Of a DNA stretch of 36,287 bases, positions 27,027 through 36,152 are shown piece by piece. Under the pieces are notes generated by a model. That model did not search any database. It was not told where the DNA came from and saw only the letters and a list, made by a program, of their open reading frames with translations. The stretch lies in NCBI GenBank assembly GCA_022402525.1, contig JAKRSB010000020.1:1-36287 (forward strand). Reading direction: 5' to 3'. The position numbers and the translations under genes were made by a program. Origin of the DNA: Thermosynechococcaceae cyanobacterium MS004 (lineage in GTDB: Bacteria; Cyanobacteriota; Cyanobacteriia; Thermosynechococcales; Thermosynechococcaceae). Within the stretch, counting starts at the first letter, position 1; each line of letters begins with the position of its first letter.

Positions 27027-28610
27027 CTATGGAACTTCAGTGTTGCTGGTGGCTGAATTTGGGGATGAATTTGCTGATGGATTTGGGGATAAATTTGGAG
27101 ATGAATTTGCCGATGGATTTGCTGATGGATTTACCGATGAATTAGCTGATGAGGTTGCCGATGGGCTGGTTGCTAAGACCGTAGGCCGGCTCAGGTCCTG
27201 GTAGATCAGCTTAGACATTTGGCGAATCAGCTCTTGGGCACGGGGGTCGTTATCGGGCCGCTGCACCATTGCGGTCGCAACATAGCGCTGGCCGTTCGGC
27301 ATTTCAATCAGCCCTACGTCTCCCACGATGGATCTAATGTCTCCAGTTTTATGGGCAATTTTTGCCCCCTCCCCTAACCCTGGCGTGAGCAAGGTGTTGG
27401 TAATGGTATTTCGCATGATATCCAGCAGGCGATCGCGGCTGTGGGGGGTTAGCAACTCGCCCTGGGCCACCTTCAGCATCAGCATTGATAAATCTTTGGG
27501 GCTGATCCTGTTTGTACCCCCTAAGTCAGGCAGCAAATTCTGAATGACAGTACTGGTCAGACCCCAGCCCTTAAAGCGCGCATTGAGAGCAGTTTTGCCC
27601 CCTAGCTTATCAATCAGCATGTTGGTAGCGGTGTTGTCGCTGATGGTAATCATCTTATCCGCTGTTTCTAGGGCGCTGAATTTTGTGCCCACAGGCTGAT
27701 ACTGCATGTTTCCTGCCTCAGAGGCAATCAGGTCTTTTCGCATGACCAGCATCTCGTCTAGACGCAGACGCTTGGCATCAACCTCTTGAAAAAAGGCTAC
27801 GAGGATTGGAAATTTGATGGTGCTGGCTGCGGCAAAGGTGCGATCGCCTGCGATATCTAAATAGGCCTGTGTCTCAGGGTTATACACAAACACCCCAGGA
27901 ACCAGTCCCGTCTGAGGCGAAGCCAGGGCCAAGATTTTTGCCTTCGTGTCTTTTAGCTCCTTATCGGGAGAAAGAACCAGGTTCGTCTCCAAGCCGTCCA
28001 AAGAAGCTTCAGTGGCCGCAACCCCTGCAGATTGGTTAGTCTGGCCCTGTTTCCGGCTTTGGAGTAGGCTATTGGCCAGCGTCCCTGAGCGGGGCTCGGG
28101 GTGAAAATTAGCGATCGCCGTCCCCACCATTGCAGACAGACCCAGACCCAATAGCCCCAGCCGACACAAGCTGCTAAACCAATTGAACTTCCTGGGCATA
28201 CGCCCCGCTCGGTCACCCCTTGAGCGCACGGGAAGGGATCGAATCTTGCTGGATCCTTCCTTGCCAAACTTATTCCCAGAGCTACGATTGTCAGACCTTC
28301 TATTTACAGGGTTGGCAGCGCCAGATTTTACAATGCGACTCTGCTGGCGAAGCGGAAGGGGACGATTCACAAGCGCATCTGCTTTTAAGTCGCTCCCCTG
28401 CACCCGCATCCGCTGCGTGCGCAACTTCTGGACGCCAACGGAAGGGGGAGTCAACGAAGCGCCTGCAGATTGCCCCTCCACACGGCCTGCCCTCACGCGA
28501 GGTTCCTGGAGCACTTTCTTTTTTTGCTGCCGCACTACCGCAGCAAGGCGACGCTGCCTCAGAATTTGCTGCTGCCTAAGCTTGGAACTCTTTTGAGGGG
28601 GTTGTGACAC
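27027..28610 (-). CDS. Membrane-anchored class A beta-lactamase-like serine hydrolase
   Basis: I choose the GTG at 28610 because AAGGAG lies six bases upstream; this gives 527 residues. A very basic cytoplasmic N-terminus (KLRQQQILRQRRLAAVVRQQ) is followed by one transmembrane helix (about 145-168) and a periplasmic penicillin-recognising domain. Its motifs are complete: STIK (Ser263, Lys266), SDN (324-326) and HKTGD (KTG at 421-423). The omega-loop region (LPDLGGTNRISP) shows no obvious ExxLN glutamate, so efficient beta-lactam hydrolysis is doubtful; a peptidoglycan-related role is possible. The last 45 residues are NPSANSSPN-type repeats encoded by a degenerate DNA repeat (27040-27160). 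Confidence 0.82.
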   Translation of the reverse strand: MSQPPQKSSKLRQQQILRQRRLAAVVRQQKKKVLQEPRVRAGRVEGQSAGASLTPPSVGVQKLRTQRMRVQGSDLKADALVNRPLPLRQQSRIVKSGAANPVNRRSDNRSSGNKFGKEGSSKIRSLPVRSRGDRAGRMPRKFNWFSSLCRLGLLGLGLSAMVGTAIANFHPEPRSGTLANSLLQSRKQGQTNQSAGVAATEASLDGLETNLVLSPDKELKDTKAKILALASPQTGLVPGVFVYNPETQAYLDIAGDRTFAAASTIKFPILVAFFQEVDAKRLRLDEMLVMRKDLIASEAGNMQYQPVGTKFSALETADKMITISDNTATNMLIDKLGGKTALNARFKGWGLTSTVIQNLLPDLGGTNRISPKDLSMLMLKVAQGELLTPHSRDRLLDIMRNTITNTLLTPGLGEGAKIAHKTGDIRSIVGDVGLIEMPNGQRYVATAMVQRPDNDPRAQELIRQMSKLIYQDLSRPTVLATSPSATSSANSSVNPSANPSANSSPNLSPNPSANSSPNSATSNTEVP

Positions 28611-29794
28611 TGCAATCTCCTTATCAATCCACACCAAACGAATCACACCAACTGCACAGGGGACAGAACGCCCGATGACCCCAATCAATTGCTTTATGAA
28701 CTCTCCGTCTTCATCAACCGTTCTTTAATATCAAGAAGCTTTAACATCTAGGAACTTTAACATCTAGGAACTTTAAGGTCTAAGAAATATCTAGGAGAGT
28801 ATCTGGGAGCGCCTCTATCGTAAGAGACTTTAAGCGTAAGAGATTTTATCAGTAAGAGACTTTTCACTCTGTTTCAGCCACCTTGGGCTACCTGTAGACT
28901 CAAACAACCTGTCAGTTCAGATAGTCCTCAGCCTAAAGTAAACCGCGAAATTAAAACTCAAGCTGTAACAGTGCCTTCAGCGCTTGCATTTTCAGGGCTG
29001 TTAGTTTTTCAGGACTTTGTTTTCAGCACCTCGCTTTAAGGCCATTGAGCTTCCCCCTGAAACCCATCACGAGTCTGTCACGCACTCTTTCCACAGAAGT
29101 GTAGCTCAATATATTCCGGATTGATGGTGGGTTCAACCCCTAAAATGATTGAGCAAAGACAAGACGGGCGACCCAAATAAAGCAAAGCTTAGTCAGGAGT
29201 CAAAATGTACGCATTTATATCCGTAATAAATCCGCACTCAACATCCGCACTCAACTTACAAACTCTAGGCACTAAAAGCCCTGAGATAAGCCGCTGCAGT
29301 TGACAGAATAGCGGAAAACCCCCACACTTTAATCTGAAATCTTGGCAGAGTTTAGCGTCCAAGCCTTGTGGGGGAGCCGTTTTTGATTGAAAATCGGCTA
29401 GAAATTGTTGAATGGGGCAGCGGTTAAAACCCGTCAAGGTTATACTCTAATCGCAACTCTAGCCCCACTGCCAGCTTAGTTTTGGGTTTGCCGCGTCTAC
29501 TCTTGTCAATATTTCCTGTACAGATAAAATTCGTGCAGAGAAATAAGGATCCTGGAGATTGGATTGAGACAAATTTTAGCGACTGGGCTAAATTTAGGTG
29601 GCTAATAGATGGGTTAGGTGGGTTAGATGGCTAAAAGGCAGATCGTTAGACAGCATTAGAGCTGAATGAATTAGAGCTGAATGACAGACCTAGAGGCACC
29701 GTTTTAGGGTTCTGGGCAGTGACGTGGCAAGATTCAGGATATTCAGAATTTGGGTTTTCTAGGTTAATCGGGTGTTTAAAGGAGCAACGATAGA
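28611..29794. other. 1.18-kb non-coding region between serine hydrolase gene and murC
   Basis: No convincing gene was found on either strand. The region holds several short direct repeats: CTTTAACATCTAGGAA units near 28738-28772, GTAAGAGACTTT-like units near 28820-28865, ATCCGCACTCAAC twice near 29228-29253, and ATTAGAGCTGAATGA twice near 29656-29685. It also holds a nested hairpin block at 29319-29399. It must contain the divergent promoters of the hydrolase gene and murC. A tRNA-like T-arm phrase near 29130-29142 is not part of a complete tRNA. Confidence 0.6.
29319..29399 (+). ncRNA. Candidate structured RNA or regulatory element
   Basis: CCCCCACA (29319-29326) pairs exactly with TGTGGGGG (29367-29374). 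Inside the loop CTTGG (29341-29345) pairs with CCAAG (29359-29363). Directly adjacent, AGCCGTTTT pairs with AAAATCGGCT (one bulge) to form a second hairpin. The nested arrangement in a gene-free region suggests a folded RNA, but strand, start and function are unknown. Confidence 0.25.
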
Positions 29795-31285
29795 ATGAGT
29801 GCTGTTGACTTAAGTGGCCGGCCTTTTCACTTTATTGGGATTGGTGGAATTGGGATGTCCGCTTTAGCGTACATTGTGACCCAACGGAAGCTTCCCATCT
29901 CAGGCTCGGATGTTCGGTCAACGCACATCACGCAAAAGCTCCAGGGCTTAGGCGCGCACATCTTTTGGCAGCAGGAGAAGGCCAATCTCAACTTCTTTTT
30001 AGAAGGCGCTGCGGCAGGGTCAGCGCCCATCCAGCCCGTTTTACCCCAGGTAATCTGCTCTACCGCAATTCAGCCGACGAATCCGGAATATCAAGCGGCG
30101 ATCGAGCTGGACTGTCCGATTTTTCACCGATCCGATGTTTTGGCTGCGTTGATTGCTGAAGCACCCCAGAGCATTGCAGTCGCTGGAACCCACGGCAAAA
30201 CAACCACGAGCAGCTTAATTGGATATTTGCTGCTTCAGGCAGGGCTTGACCCCACGATTGTGGTGGGGGGTGAGGTTGCAGCATGGCAAGGCAATGCCAG
30301 AGTAGGGAAAAGCCCATATCTGGTGGCGGAAGCGGATGAGTCGGACGGATCTTTGGTGAAGTTTCAGCCCCAGGTTGGGGTAATTACCAATATTGAGCTA
30401 GACCACCCAGACCACTACGCTACGCTGGCGGAGGTGGTGCAAATTTTTGAGCAGTTTGCCAGCCACTGCAAGCAGATGGTGCTTTGCCTAGATTGTGAAA
30501 CGATTCGGGACAAGATTTTGACCCATCCTGCTGGGAAAAGCTGGATGACCTACAGCCTGCAGCCTGATTCTGCGGCAACCTACTGGGCAGACGAGATTCA
30601 ATACGGTGCAACCGAAACGACGGCCGTTGTTTATGAGCGGGGCGATCGCCTAGGTCAAATTTCTATTCATCAGCTCGGCCAGCATAACCTTAGCAATGCC
30701 CTAGGGGCGATCGCCGTGGCCAGGATGGTGGGCATTCCCTTTGATCAGATCGCAGCGGCGCTCTCCACCTTTGAAGGTGCCCGTCGTCGCTTTGAGCATC
30801 GCGGCGAAGCGCAGGGCATTTGCCTAATCGATGACTATGCCCATCATCCCAGCGAGATTCGCGCCACCCTCTCCTCAGCCAAGCTACAGACCACCCCCGA
30901 TGCTCTGGGACAGTCCAAGCACCAGCGTGTCGTTGCCGTGTTTCAGCCCCATCGCTACAGCCGCATTCAAACCTTTTTAAGTGAATTCAGTCAGGCCTTT
31001 GGTGATGCAGACTGCGTGGTTGCGCTGGATATCTACAGCGCTGGAGAGGCAAAACCACCCAATGTAAGTGGCGCAAGCGTAGCGGCGGCGATCGCAGAGC
31101 ACCACCCCCAAGTGACCTACCAAGAAACTCTGGCAGACGTGACCCAATATCTTCAGACCCACCTCAGGACAGGAGACCTGGTCATATTTTTGGGTGCGGG
31201 TGACCTTAACCGCATTATTCCTGACTTACTAAGCCACTTTCAGCAGACTGCCCCAGACCTCACCACGGAGGTTGCCTTGAGATGA
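29795..31285 (+). CDS. murC: UDP-N-acetylmuramate--L-alanine ligase
   Basis: The 496-residue cytoplasmic Mur ligase adds L-Ala to UDP-MurNAc using ATP. The N-terminal UDP-binding fold shows HFIGIGGIGMSALAYI (12-27), the ATP loop is AGTHGKTTTSS (130-140), and further marks are EADESDGSL, ITNIELDHPDHY, GARRRFEHRG and DDYAHHPSEI. A small insertion (GAAAGSAPIQPVLPQ, about 71-85) is not usual in the family. AAAGGAG lies about ten bases before the ATG. It overlaps murB by four bases (ATGA), so the two are translationally coupled. Confidence 0.97.
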   Translation: MSAVDLSGRPFHFIGIGGIGMSALAYIVTQRKLPISGSDVRSTHITQKLQGLGAHIFWQQEKANLNFFLEGAAAGSAPIQPVLPQVICSTAIQPTNPEYQAAIELDCPIFHRSDVLAALIAEAPQSIAVAGTHGKTTTSSLIGYLLLQAGLDPTIVVGGEVAAWQGNARVGKSPYLVAEADESDGSLVKFQPQVGVITNIELDHPDHYATLAEVVQIFEQFASHCKQMVLCLDCETIRDKILTHPAGKSWMTYSLQPDSAATYWADEIQYGATETTAVVYERGDRLGQISIHQLGQHNLSNALGAIAVARMVGIPFDQIAAALSTFEGARRRFEHRGEAQGICLIDDYAHHPSEIRATLSSAKLQTTPDALGQSKHQRVVAVFQPHRYSRIQTFLSEFSQAFGDADCVVALDIYSAGEAKPPNVSGASVAAAIAEHHPQVTYQETLADVTQYLQTHLRTGDLVIFLGAGDLNRIIPDLLSHFQQTAPDLTTEVALR

Positions 31286-32208
31286 CCCTCGCTCAGCACC
31301 GCACTCTTGTCATTGAAGCCGATACCCAGATTAACGCTGAGGTGAGTTTAGCCGACTTTACAACCTATCGCGTGGGTGGGCCAGCCCAGTGGTTAGTGAC
31401 GCCAACCTCCACGGAACAACTCCAGTCCAGCGTTGCCTGGGCCACCCGTGAGGGGCTTCCCATAACCGTTCTGGGGGCCGGATCAAATTTACTGATTAGC
31501 GATGAGGGGCTACCCGGTCTGGTCATTGTGACCCGCCATTTACGAGACCAGCACTTTGATGAAACCAGTGGGCGGATCACCGTTGCTGCGGGGAAACCCA
31601 TACCGCGCCTCTGCTGGCAGCTTGCAAAGCAGGGCTGGGCTGGCTTTGAGTGGGCGGTGGGTGTTCCGGGGACGGTAGGGGGCGTGGTGGTGATGAACGC
31701 AGGTGCCCACGGCGGCTCGGTTTCCGATTCCTTGGTGGAGGCACTGGTGCTGCATCCTGATGGGCATCTCCAAACCCTAGGGCGGGAGGAGTTAGGCTAC
31801 GGGTACCGCTCATCCTGTCTTCAGGGGACGCAGCTTGTGGTGCTGCAGGCAGTGTTTCAGCTTACGCCTGGGCGATCGCCTGCAGAAGTTCACGCCCGCA
31901 CCGAATCCCACCTCAACCACCGTCTAGAGACCCAGCCCTACGAGCTACCTAGCTGCGGCAGCGTCTTTAGAAATCCGCTCCCACAGACATCGGGCGCGCT
32001 GATTGAGCAGTCTGGTTTAAAGGGATTCCAGATTGGGGGTGCCCAGGTTGCCGAAAAACACGCAAACTTTATTGTGAATCGCGGGGGCGCGACGGCAACT
32101 GATATTTACCATCTCATTGGCCATGTTCAGCAGACGGTGAAGTCTTTGTGGGGCATTCAGCTTCGGCCTGAAGTCAAAATTTTAGGCAAATTTGATCCAC
32201 AATTTTGA
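31282..32208 (+). CDS. murB: UDP-N-acetylenolpyruvoylglucosamine reductase
   Basis: The 308-residue flavoprotein reduces UDP-GlcNAc-enolpyruvate to UDP-MurNAc with NADPH, the step just before MurC. FAD-binding marks are TTYRVGGPA (28-35) and VLGAGSNLLISD (63-74). The catalytic Ser lies in LPSCGSVFRNP, and the C-terminal Glu in LRPEVKILG. The layout is that of the shorter type II MurB, lacking the extra loop domain of the E. coli enzyme. It starts inside the murC stop codon (ATGA). Confidence 0.97.
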   Translation: MTLAQHRTLVIEADTQINAEVSLADFTTYRVGGPAQWLVTPTSTEQLQSSVAWATREGLPITVLGAGSNLLISDEGLPGLVIVTRHLRDQHFDETSGRITVAAGKPIPRLCWQLAKQGWAGFEWAVGVPGTVGGVVVMNAGAHGGSVSDSLVEALVLHPDGHLQTLGREELGYGYRSSCLQGTQLVVLQAVFQLTPGRSPAEVHARTESHLNHRLETQPYELPSCGSVFRNPLPQTSGALIEQSGLKGFQIGGAQVAEKHANFIVNRGGATATDIYHLIGHVQQTVKSLWGIQLRPEVKILGKFDPQF

Positions 32209-32316
32209 TACAGTCGGGTGATACCGTCGGTATGATGGAGAGCAGGTGCCGCACAACAAGACGTTGCAGGGCATGATAGGTTGAGCATCACTTATACTTA
32301 AGCAACATAAAAAGCT

Positions 32317-32667
32317 ATGTCACAGGGTCAAGGATTTGGCTTCGGCCTCGGCAAAATGAAAGAGTTAGCCGATGCAATCAAAAAAGCTCAAAAGGTACAA
32401 GAAGGGGCCAAGCAGCTCCAAGAAGATCTTGAGCAAATGGAGATTGAAGGCGAAGCTGGGGGCGGATTGGTTAAGGTCATCGTGAGCGGAAATCAAGAGC
32501 CGCTGCGCGTCGAAATTTCTGAGCAGGCTTACGGAGAAGGTCGTGAAGTTCTCTCGGACTTGGTTGCTGCTGCCATGAAAGACGCCTACACGAAATCCAC
32601 AGACACCATGCGGGAAAGGATGGAAGGGCTGACGGAAGGGCTTAATATTCCTGGACTGACGAGCTAA
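32317..32667 (+). CDS. YbaB/EbfC-family nucleoid-associated protein
   Basis: The 116-residue protein starts [22 protein letters not shown], has a helix ([20 protein letters not shown]), a short beta sheet ([20 protein letters not shown]) and a final helix ([20 protein letters not shown]). This is the EbfC/YbaB fold, a dimer that binds DNA without strong sequence preference. It follows murB by 108 bp on the same strand. In many bacteria ybaB is next to dnaX-recR; here it is with mur genes. No clear ribosome binding site precedes the ATG. Confidence 0.92.
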   Translation: MSQGQGFGFGLGKMKELADAIKKAQKVQEGAKQLQEDLEQMEIEGEAGGGLVKVIVSGNQEPLRVEISEQAYGEGREVLSDLVAAAMKDAYTKSTDTMRERMEGLTEGLNIPGLTS

Positions 32668-32716
32668 CGGAAATCGCTCTTGATCTAGATTGTAGTGTCA
32701 AGATTGTGATGTCAAC

Positions 32717-33181
32717 ATGACGTTTCTCATGCCTGATTGCTTTATTGCAGAAGAAAGTTCTGTGCAGGGTGGGGGCGACGCCAATCAAGCGCTCTGGATC
32801 AGTGAGGCAGGAGGGCTGACCCAGTTTGGTGCGTTTATTGAAGTTTTGCAGCCTGGCGCTTGTTCTTCCCTAAAGCATTGGCACAGCGCAGAAGATGAGA
32901 TGGTCTATGTTCTTGAAGGAGAGATCACGCTTGTTGAGGGAGCGACAGAAAGCTTGATGCACCCTGGAGATGCTGCGACTTTTCGTGCGGGGGTATCGGT
33001 CGGGCATTTCTTTGAGAACCGGAGCGCCCAGGCAACGCGATGTCTGGTGGTTGGTACCCGATCACCTGTTGATACAATTACCTATCCGGATCATGATCGG
33101 GTTTGCCATCGTGATCGCTCATTACCAGACGACCTCTGGACAAACAGTGCAGGAGAGCCTGCGCTAAATCCTTACGGTTGA
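32717..33181 (+). CDS. Cupin-domain protein
   Basis: The 154-residue protein is a single small beta barrel. Cupin motif 1 is visible as SLKHWHSAEDEMVYVLEGE, with the two His and Glu that usually hold a metal, and motif 2 as HPGDAATFRAGVSVGHFFEN. A C-terminal tail contains YPDHDRVCHRDRS and would wrap the barrel. Related proteins are annotated as sugar-binding or unknown cupins; no substrate can be assigned. A second ATG at 32729 could be the true start. It lies 50 bp after the YbaB gene and converges with the DUF1995 gene. Confidence 0.83.
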   Translation: MTFLMPDCFIAEESSVQGGGDANQALWISEAGGLTQFGAFIEVLQPGACSSLKHWHSAEDEMVYVLEGEITLVEGATESLMHPGDAATFRAGVSVGHFFENRSAQATRCLVVGTRSPVDTITYPDHDRVCHRDRSLPDDLWTNSAGEPALNPYG

Positions 33182-33256
33182 GTCCTTGCACCTGAGTCTT
33201 TGCGCCTGATGGCTCAGTCCCAATTAACACCATCGGCTCACCCTGCGGAACCTTAG

Positions 33257-33967
33257 CTACTGGCTGAGCGCTTTTAAGAACTGCTGAAGCTCTTGGAGCA
33301 ATCCGCCTTTTTTGGTCTGAGCTGGAAAAGCTTGGGCAATAATTTGGTCTAGTTCTTCACCCGTGGGGCGCTCTGGGGTTTCGGATAGGAGCTTGTACTC
33401 CTCCTCTACCTCCCACCAAACCTGCCAGGGCTGCGGATAGGCCCGAAACACAGCGCCTTGGTCGAGGGGGCGGAGACAGTAGCATGACTCTAGGGTGCTC
33501 AGAAACCGCTCCCGGAGCTGGCGTCCCGCATAGCCAATCCCAATAATCGCCACATCCTGAAATTTCGGGTTTAGGAAAATACAGGGGCGGGTATCGGATT
33601 GGGTCGTAATTTTTTCAACGATCGCAATTTCAACGGGGGTGGGCGCGACGATCACAAACGCATCGTCTTCAGGTTGTACTGGCTCTAGTAGCTCATCTAG
33701 GCCGTAGATACGGTAGGGCGTTTCACCCCAGTCTCGTCGGGCCAGGGCAGCAGCACCCGCATCCGAGAAAAAAACTTTAACCTGGCTGCCTAAATCCGGT
33801 ATCTGCTGCTCCAGAAGGTCAAGATACTGTTTTGCCACAGGCATTGGCTTGAGTTCGGGAAACAGGTATTCGATTTGGAGGCGGTTGCGGCCGCTGGCGA
33901 TCGCGCGTTGGGTGGCTTCCACAGACTGGGCGATCGCGGCTTCGAGGGTATCGGGAAGGGAAACCAT
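33257..33967 (-). CDS. DUF1995 protein (LPA3-like)
   Basis: The 236-residue soluble protein begins MVSLPDTLEAAIAQSVEATQRAIASGRNRLQIEYLFPELK, typical of DUF1995. This domain occurs in cyanobacteria and plant chloroplasts, where Arabidopsis LPA3 helps photosystem II (CP43) assembly. Other conserved features are FIVAPTPVEIAIVE, CIFLNPKFQDVAIIGIGYAG and the Trp-rich AYPQPWQVWWEVEEEYKLL. It has no signal peptide or membrane helix. It is transcribed divergently from ndhL, sharing a 196-bp upstream region. Biochemical function is unknown. Confidence 0.85.
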   Translation of the reverse strand: MVSLPDTLEAAIAQSVEATQRAIASGRNRLQIEYLFPELKPMPVAKQYLDLLEQQIPDLGSQVKVFFSDAGAAALARRDWGETPYRIYGLDELLEPVQPEDDAFVIVAPTPVEIAIVEKITTQSDTRPCIFLNPKFQDVAIIGIGYAGRQLRERFLSTLESCYCLRPLDQGAVFRAYPQPWQVWWEVEEEYKLLSETPERPTGEELDQIIAQAFPAQTKKGGLLQELQQFLKALSQ

Positions 33968-34095
33968 CCAAACTCCTGAGTAAAGGTGCGGAAGTGAAAG
34001 GCATGGAAGTGAAAGGTACGGAACAGGCGGAGATCAGAAGATCTGTCCTATTCCTATTAAATCAGCATTGTCCCCTTTCCAGAACGGGGTAGAAT

Positions 34096-34117
34096 GAGGG
34101 GCGAAAGCTTCGCCCTC
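34096..34117. repeat. Hairpin in the ndhL upstream region
   Basis: GAGGGGCGAA and TTCGCCCTC can pair around a three-base loop. The downstream CTTGCAATTT is too poor in T for a standard terminator. Confidence 0.4.
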
Positions 34118-34156
34118 TTGCAATTTCATCTTTCGCCCTCTTGCAATTTCATCTTT
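34111..34156. repeat. Perfect 23-bp tandem duplication before ndhL
   Basis: Bases 34111-34133 (CGCCCTCTTGCAATTTCATC plus TTT) are repeated exactly at 34134-34156. The second copy ends seven bases before the ndhL ATG, so the duplication changes its leader. Confidence 0.95.
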
Positions 34157-34163
34157 GCAAACT

Positions 34164-34370
34164 ATGATTATTGCTCTGCTCTACCTCATTTTAAGCGGCA
34201 CCTATCTTTTGGTGATCCCGATTTTGACCTACTGGTACCTAACCCAGCGCTGGTACGTGGCCAGTTCCTTTGAGCGGGCGTTTATGTATTTCTTGGTGTT
34301 TTTCTTCTTTCCGGGGATGCTCTTGCTGAGTCCTTTCCTGAATTTTCGGCCTAAACCCCGTCAGATTTAG
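34164..34370 (+). CDS. ndhL: NAD(P)H-quinone oxidoreductase subunit L
   Basis: From the ATG at 34164 (an upstream TTG at 34155 is in frame but the family begins [17 protein letters not shown]) the product has 68 residues with two transmembrane helices and the linking [20 protein letters not shown]. NdhL is a membrane subunit specific to the cyanobacterial and chloroplast NDH-1 complex, which serves respiration, cyclic electron flow and CO2 uptake. It leads the row ndhL-DUF3007-trpA. The leader carries a tandem duplication and no clear Shine-Dalgarno sequence. Confidence 0.93.
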   Translation: MIIALLYLILSGTYLLVIPILTYWYLTQRWYVASSFERAFMYFLVFFFFPGMLLLSPFLNFRPKPRQI

Positions 34371-34439
34371 CGTTGTTGGAGAGTGGCCAGTGCCGGATGC
34401 TCAATCCAGGGCGATCGCGATAGGGAACGGATTAAAAGC

Positions 34440-34754
34440 ATGAGACGCATCGATGTATTGGGGGTTGGGCTGCTCATCTTTTTGACGGGTGGCTCTCTAT
34501 ACCTTCTTCTGCGCACCTTCGGCTTTGATAATTTTGATGCTGGGGTTTGGAGTCAGGCCATTTTTCTGGTGGGCATTTTGGGCTGGGTTGGCACCTACCT
34601 CTTTCGCGTGGTGAGTGGCAAGATGACCTACAATCAGCAGCGGGATGACTACGAAACGGCTGTGCTTCAGAAGCAGCTAGATGAAATGTCTCCTGAGGCG
34701 TTGGCTCAACTTCAGGCGGAACTTGAGCAGGACAAACAAACCCATGACCCTTAA
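34440..34754 (+). CDS. DUF3007 membrane protein
   Basis: The start is the ATG at 34440, matching the family beginning MRRIDVLGVGLLIFLTGG; a possible longer form from 34383 has a non-conserved extension. The 104-residue protein has two transmembrane helices (about 5-25 and 38-59), then LFRVVSGKMTYNQQRDDYE and an acidic helical tail (LQKQLDEMSPEALAQLQAEL). DUF3007 proteins are found in cyanobacteria and chloroplasts, usually beside ndhL, so a thylakoid function is likely but not established. trpA follows 16 bp later. Confidence 0.88.
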   Translation: MRRIDVLGVGLLIFLTGGSLYLLLRTFGFDNFDAGVWSQAIFLVGILGWVGTYLFRVVSGKMTYNQQRDDYETAVLQKQLDEMSPEALAQLQAELEQDKQTHDP

Positions 34755-34770
34755 GTTTTGCTGAACCCCT

Positions 34771-35574
34771 ATGACCTCTGTTTCTGATGTATTCAAGCGC
34801 CTCCGAGATCGCGGGGAGTGTGCGTTAATTCCCTTTTTGACGGCGGGAGATCCAAGTTTAGAAGTGACGGCGGCGGCGCTCAAGCGTCTGGATGATAACG
34901 GTGCCGACATTATTGAACTGGGCGTTCCCTACTCCGATCCGCTGGCCGATGGCCCAGTCATTCAGGCCGCCGCAACCCGCGCCCTCAAAAATGGCGTGCG
35001 TCTTGATGGGGTACTAGAAATGGTAGAAGGGCTTCAGTCCGAGCTACGTGCCCCTATTATTTTGTTTACCTACTACAACCCCATCTACCATCGGGGGGTA
35101 TCAACCTTTCTAAAGCAGGTAGCCCAGGCAGGGGTGCGGGGGCTGGTGGTGCCGGATTTACCCCTCGAAGAGGCAGACACCCTGCTCCAGCAAACTCAGG
35201 AGATGGGGCTTGAGCTGACGCTTTTGGTGGCTCCAACCAGTTCCAAAGAGCGGATTGAAACCATTGCTAAGTCGTCTCAAGGGTTTATTTATCTGGTCAG
35301 CACAACTGGAGTCACTGGCATTCGCGCCCAGCTTGAAGATCGGGTGCAGGATCTGATTCTTGAGCTACAGGGCGTGACGGATAAGCCCATTGGGGTTGGG
35401 TTTGGCATTTCTCAACCTGACCAGGCACGGCAGGTCAAGGAATGGGGTGCAGATGCGGCGATCGTGGGGAGTGCTTTTGTGAAGCGCCTTGCAGAAGGTT
35501 CTCCTAAACAGGGTTTAGAGTCGATTACAGAGTTTTGCCGCGCCCTCAAATCGGCCTTATCGACGGAAATTTAA
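34771..35574 (+). CDS. trpA: Tryptophan synthase alpha chain
   Basis: The 267-residue TIM barrel cleaves indole-3-glycerol phosphate to indole and glyceraldehyde 3-phosphate; indole passes to the TrpB subunit, which is not encoded here. The catalytic Glu49 and Asp60 are visible in [16 protein letters not shown], with LTAGDP before and phosphate-binding GFGISQPDQ and GSAFVKRL near the end. It follows the DUF3007 gene by 16 bp and likely shares its transcript. Its TAA overlaps the stop codon of the convergent Uma2-family gene. Confidence 0.97.
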   Translation: MTSVSDVFKRLRDRGECALIPFLTAGDPSLEVTAAALKRLDDNGADIIELGVPYSDPLADGPVIQAAATRALKNGVRLDGVLEMVEGLQSELRAPIILFTYYNPIYHRGVSTFLKQVAQAGVRGLVVPDLPLEEADTLLQQTQEMGLELTLLVAPTSSKERIETIAKSSQGFIYLVSTTGVTGIRAQLEDRVQDLILELQGVTDKPIGVGFGISQPDQARQVKEWGADAAIVGSAFVKRLAEGSPKQGLESITEFCRALKSALSTEI

Positions 35575-36152
35575 CCCCGTGCGGTTGGCAGCAGATCCAC
35601 ATCTTCGTAGAGCACTTCCAGACTAATGGTGCAGTCTACGGCTTTAGGATCTAGGGGCTGCGCTAGGGTATAGGACTGAAGAACCCAAAGATCCTGTTCG
35701 TTTCGGCGAAAGACATCCGCTCTTTGTCGGGTTGTGCTGACCAGGACATATTCTTCAAGGGTTTCAAGCTGCTGATAGTCTACAAACTTATCGCCTCGGT
35801 CAAAGGCCTCGGTCGAGTCCGATAACACCTCAACAATGAGGCAGGGATAGCGCTTGTGGGTCGGGGTTTCGCGATCGCGCGGGTCGCAGGTGACCATCAC
35901 ATCGGGGTAGTAGTAGATATTTTTAGACTCAACTCTGGCCTTCATATCGGAAATGTAGACCCGACAGTTTTTGCCCCGTAGATGATTTCTAAGCGCAACA
36001 AACAAATTACCTGCGATCGTTACATGGGCATCGGATGCACCAGCCATCGCATAGACTTCTCCGTCTCGATACTCGTGCTTAACGGGGCTTTGAACCTCCC
36101 CTTCGAGGTAGTCTTCTGGTGTTACATAGTCTAGTGCAGGGTTTGCAATCAT
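35571..36152 (-). CDS. Uma2-family (DUF820) putative nuclease-fold protein
   Basis: Start is the ATG at 36152, with GGAGG seven bases upstream. The 193-residue protein begins [19 protein letters not shown] and has the PD-(D/E)XK-like core of the Uma2 family: [34 protein letters not shown] with the first acidic residue, and [19 protein letters not shown] with Glu plus a late Lys. Multi-copy Uma2 genes are characteristic of cyanobacteria and their real function is not settled. It converges on trpA and the two stop codons overlap within TTAA, so neither gene has room for its own terminator. Confidence 0.9.
   Translation of the reverse strand: MIANPALDYVTPEDYLEGEVQSPVKHEYRDGEVYAMAGASDAHVTIAGNLFVALRNHLRGKNCRVYISDMKARVESKNIYYYPDVMVTCDPRDRETPTHKRYPCLIVEVLSDSTEAFDRGDKFVDYQQLETLEEYVLVSTTRQRADVFRRNEQDLWVLQSYTLAQPLDPKAVDCTISLEVLYEDVDLLPTARG

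Noticed and set aside
29108-29145. tRNA-like phrases (GTAGCTCAAT and GGGTTCAACCCC)
   Set aside because: The distance between the D-arm-like and T-arm-like parts is too short for an anticodon arm and no acceptor stem can be formed.
29189-29437. 82-codon minus-strand open frame in the gap before murC
   Set aside because: TTG start, no ribosome binding site, no protein-like pattern; it runs across the nested hairpin block that better explains the sequence.
34383-34439. Longer start for the DUF3007 gene
   Set aside because: The extra 19 residues (MASAGCSIQGDRDRERIKS) are not family-like; the conserved beginning MRRIDV starts at 34440.
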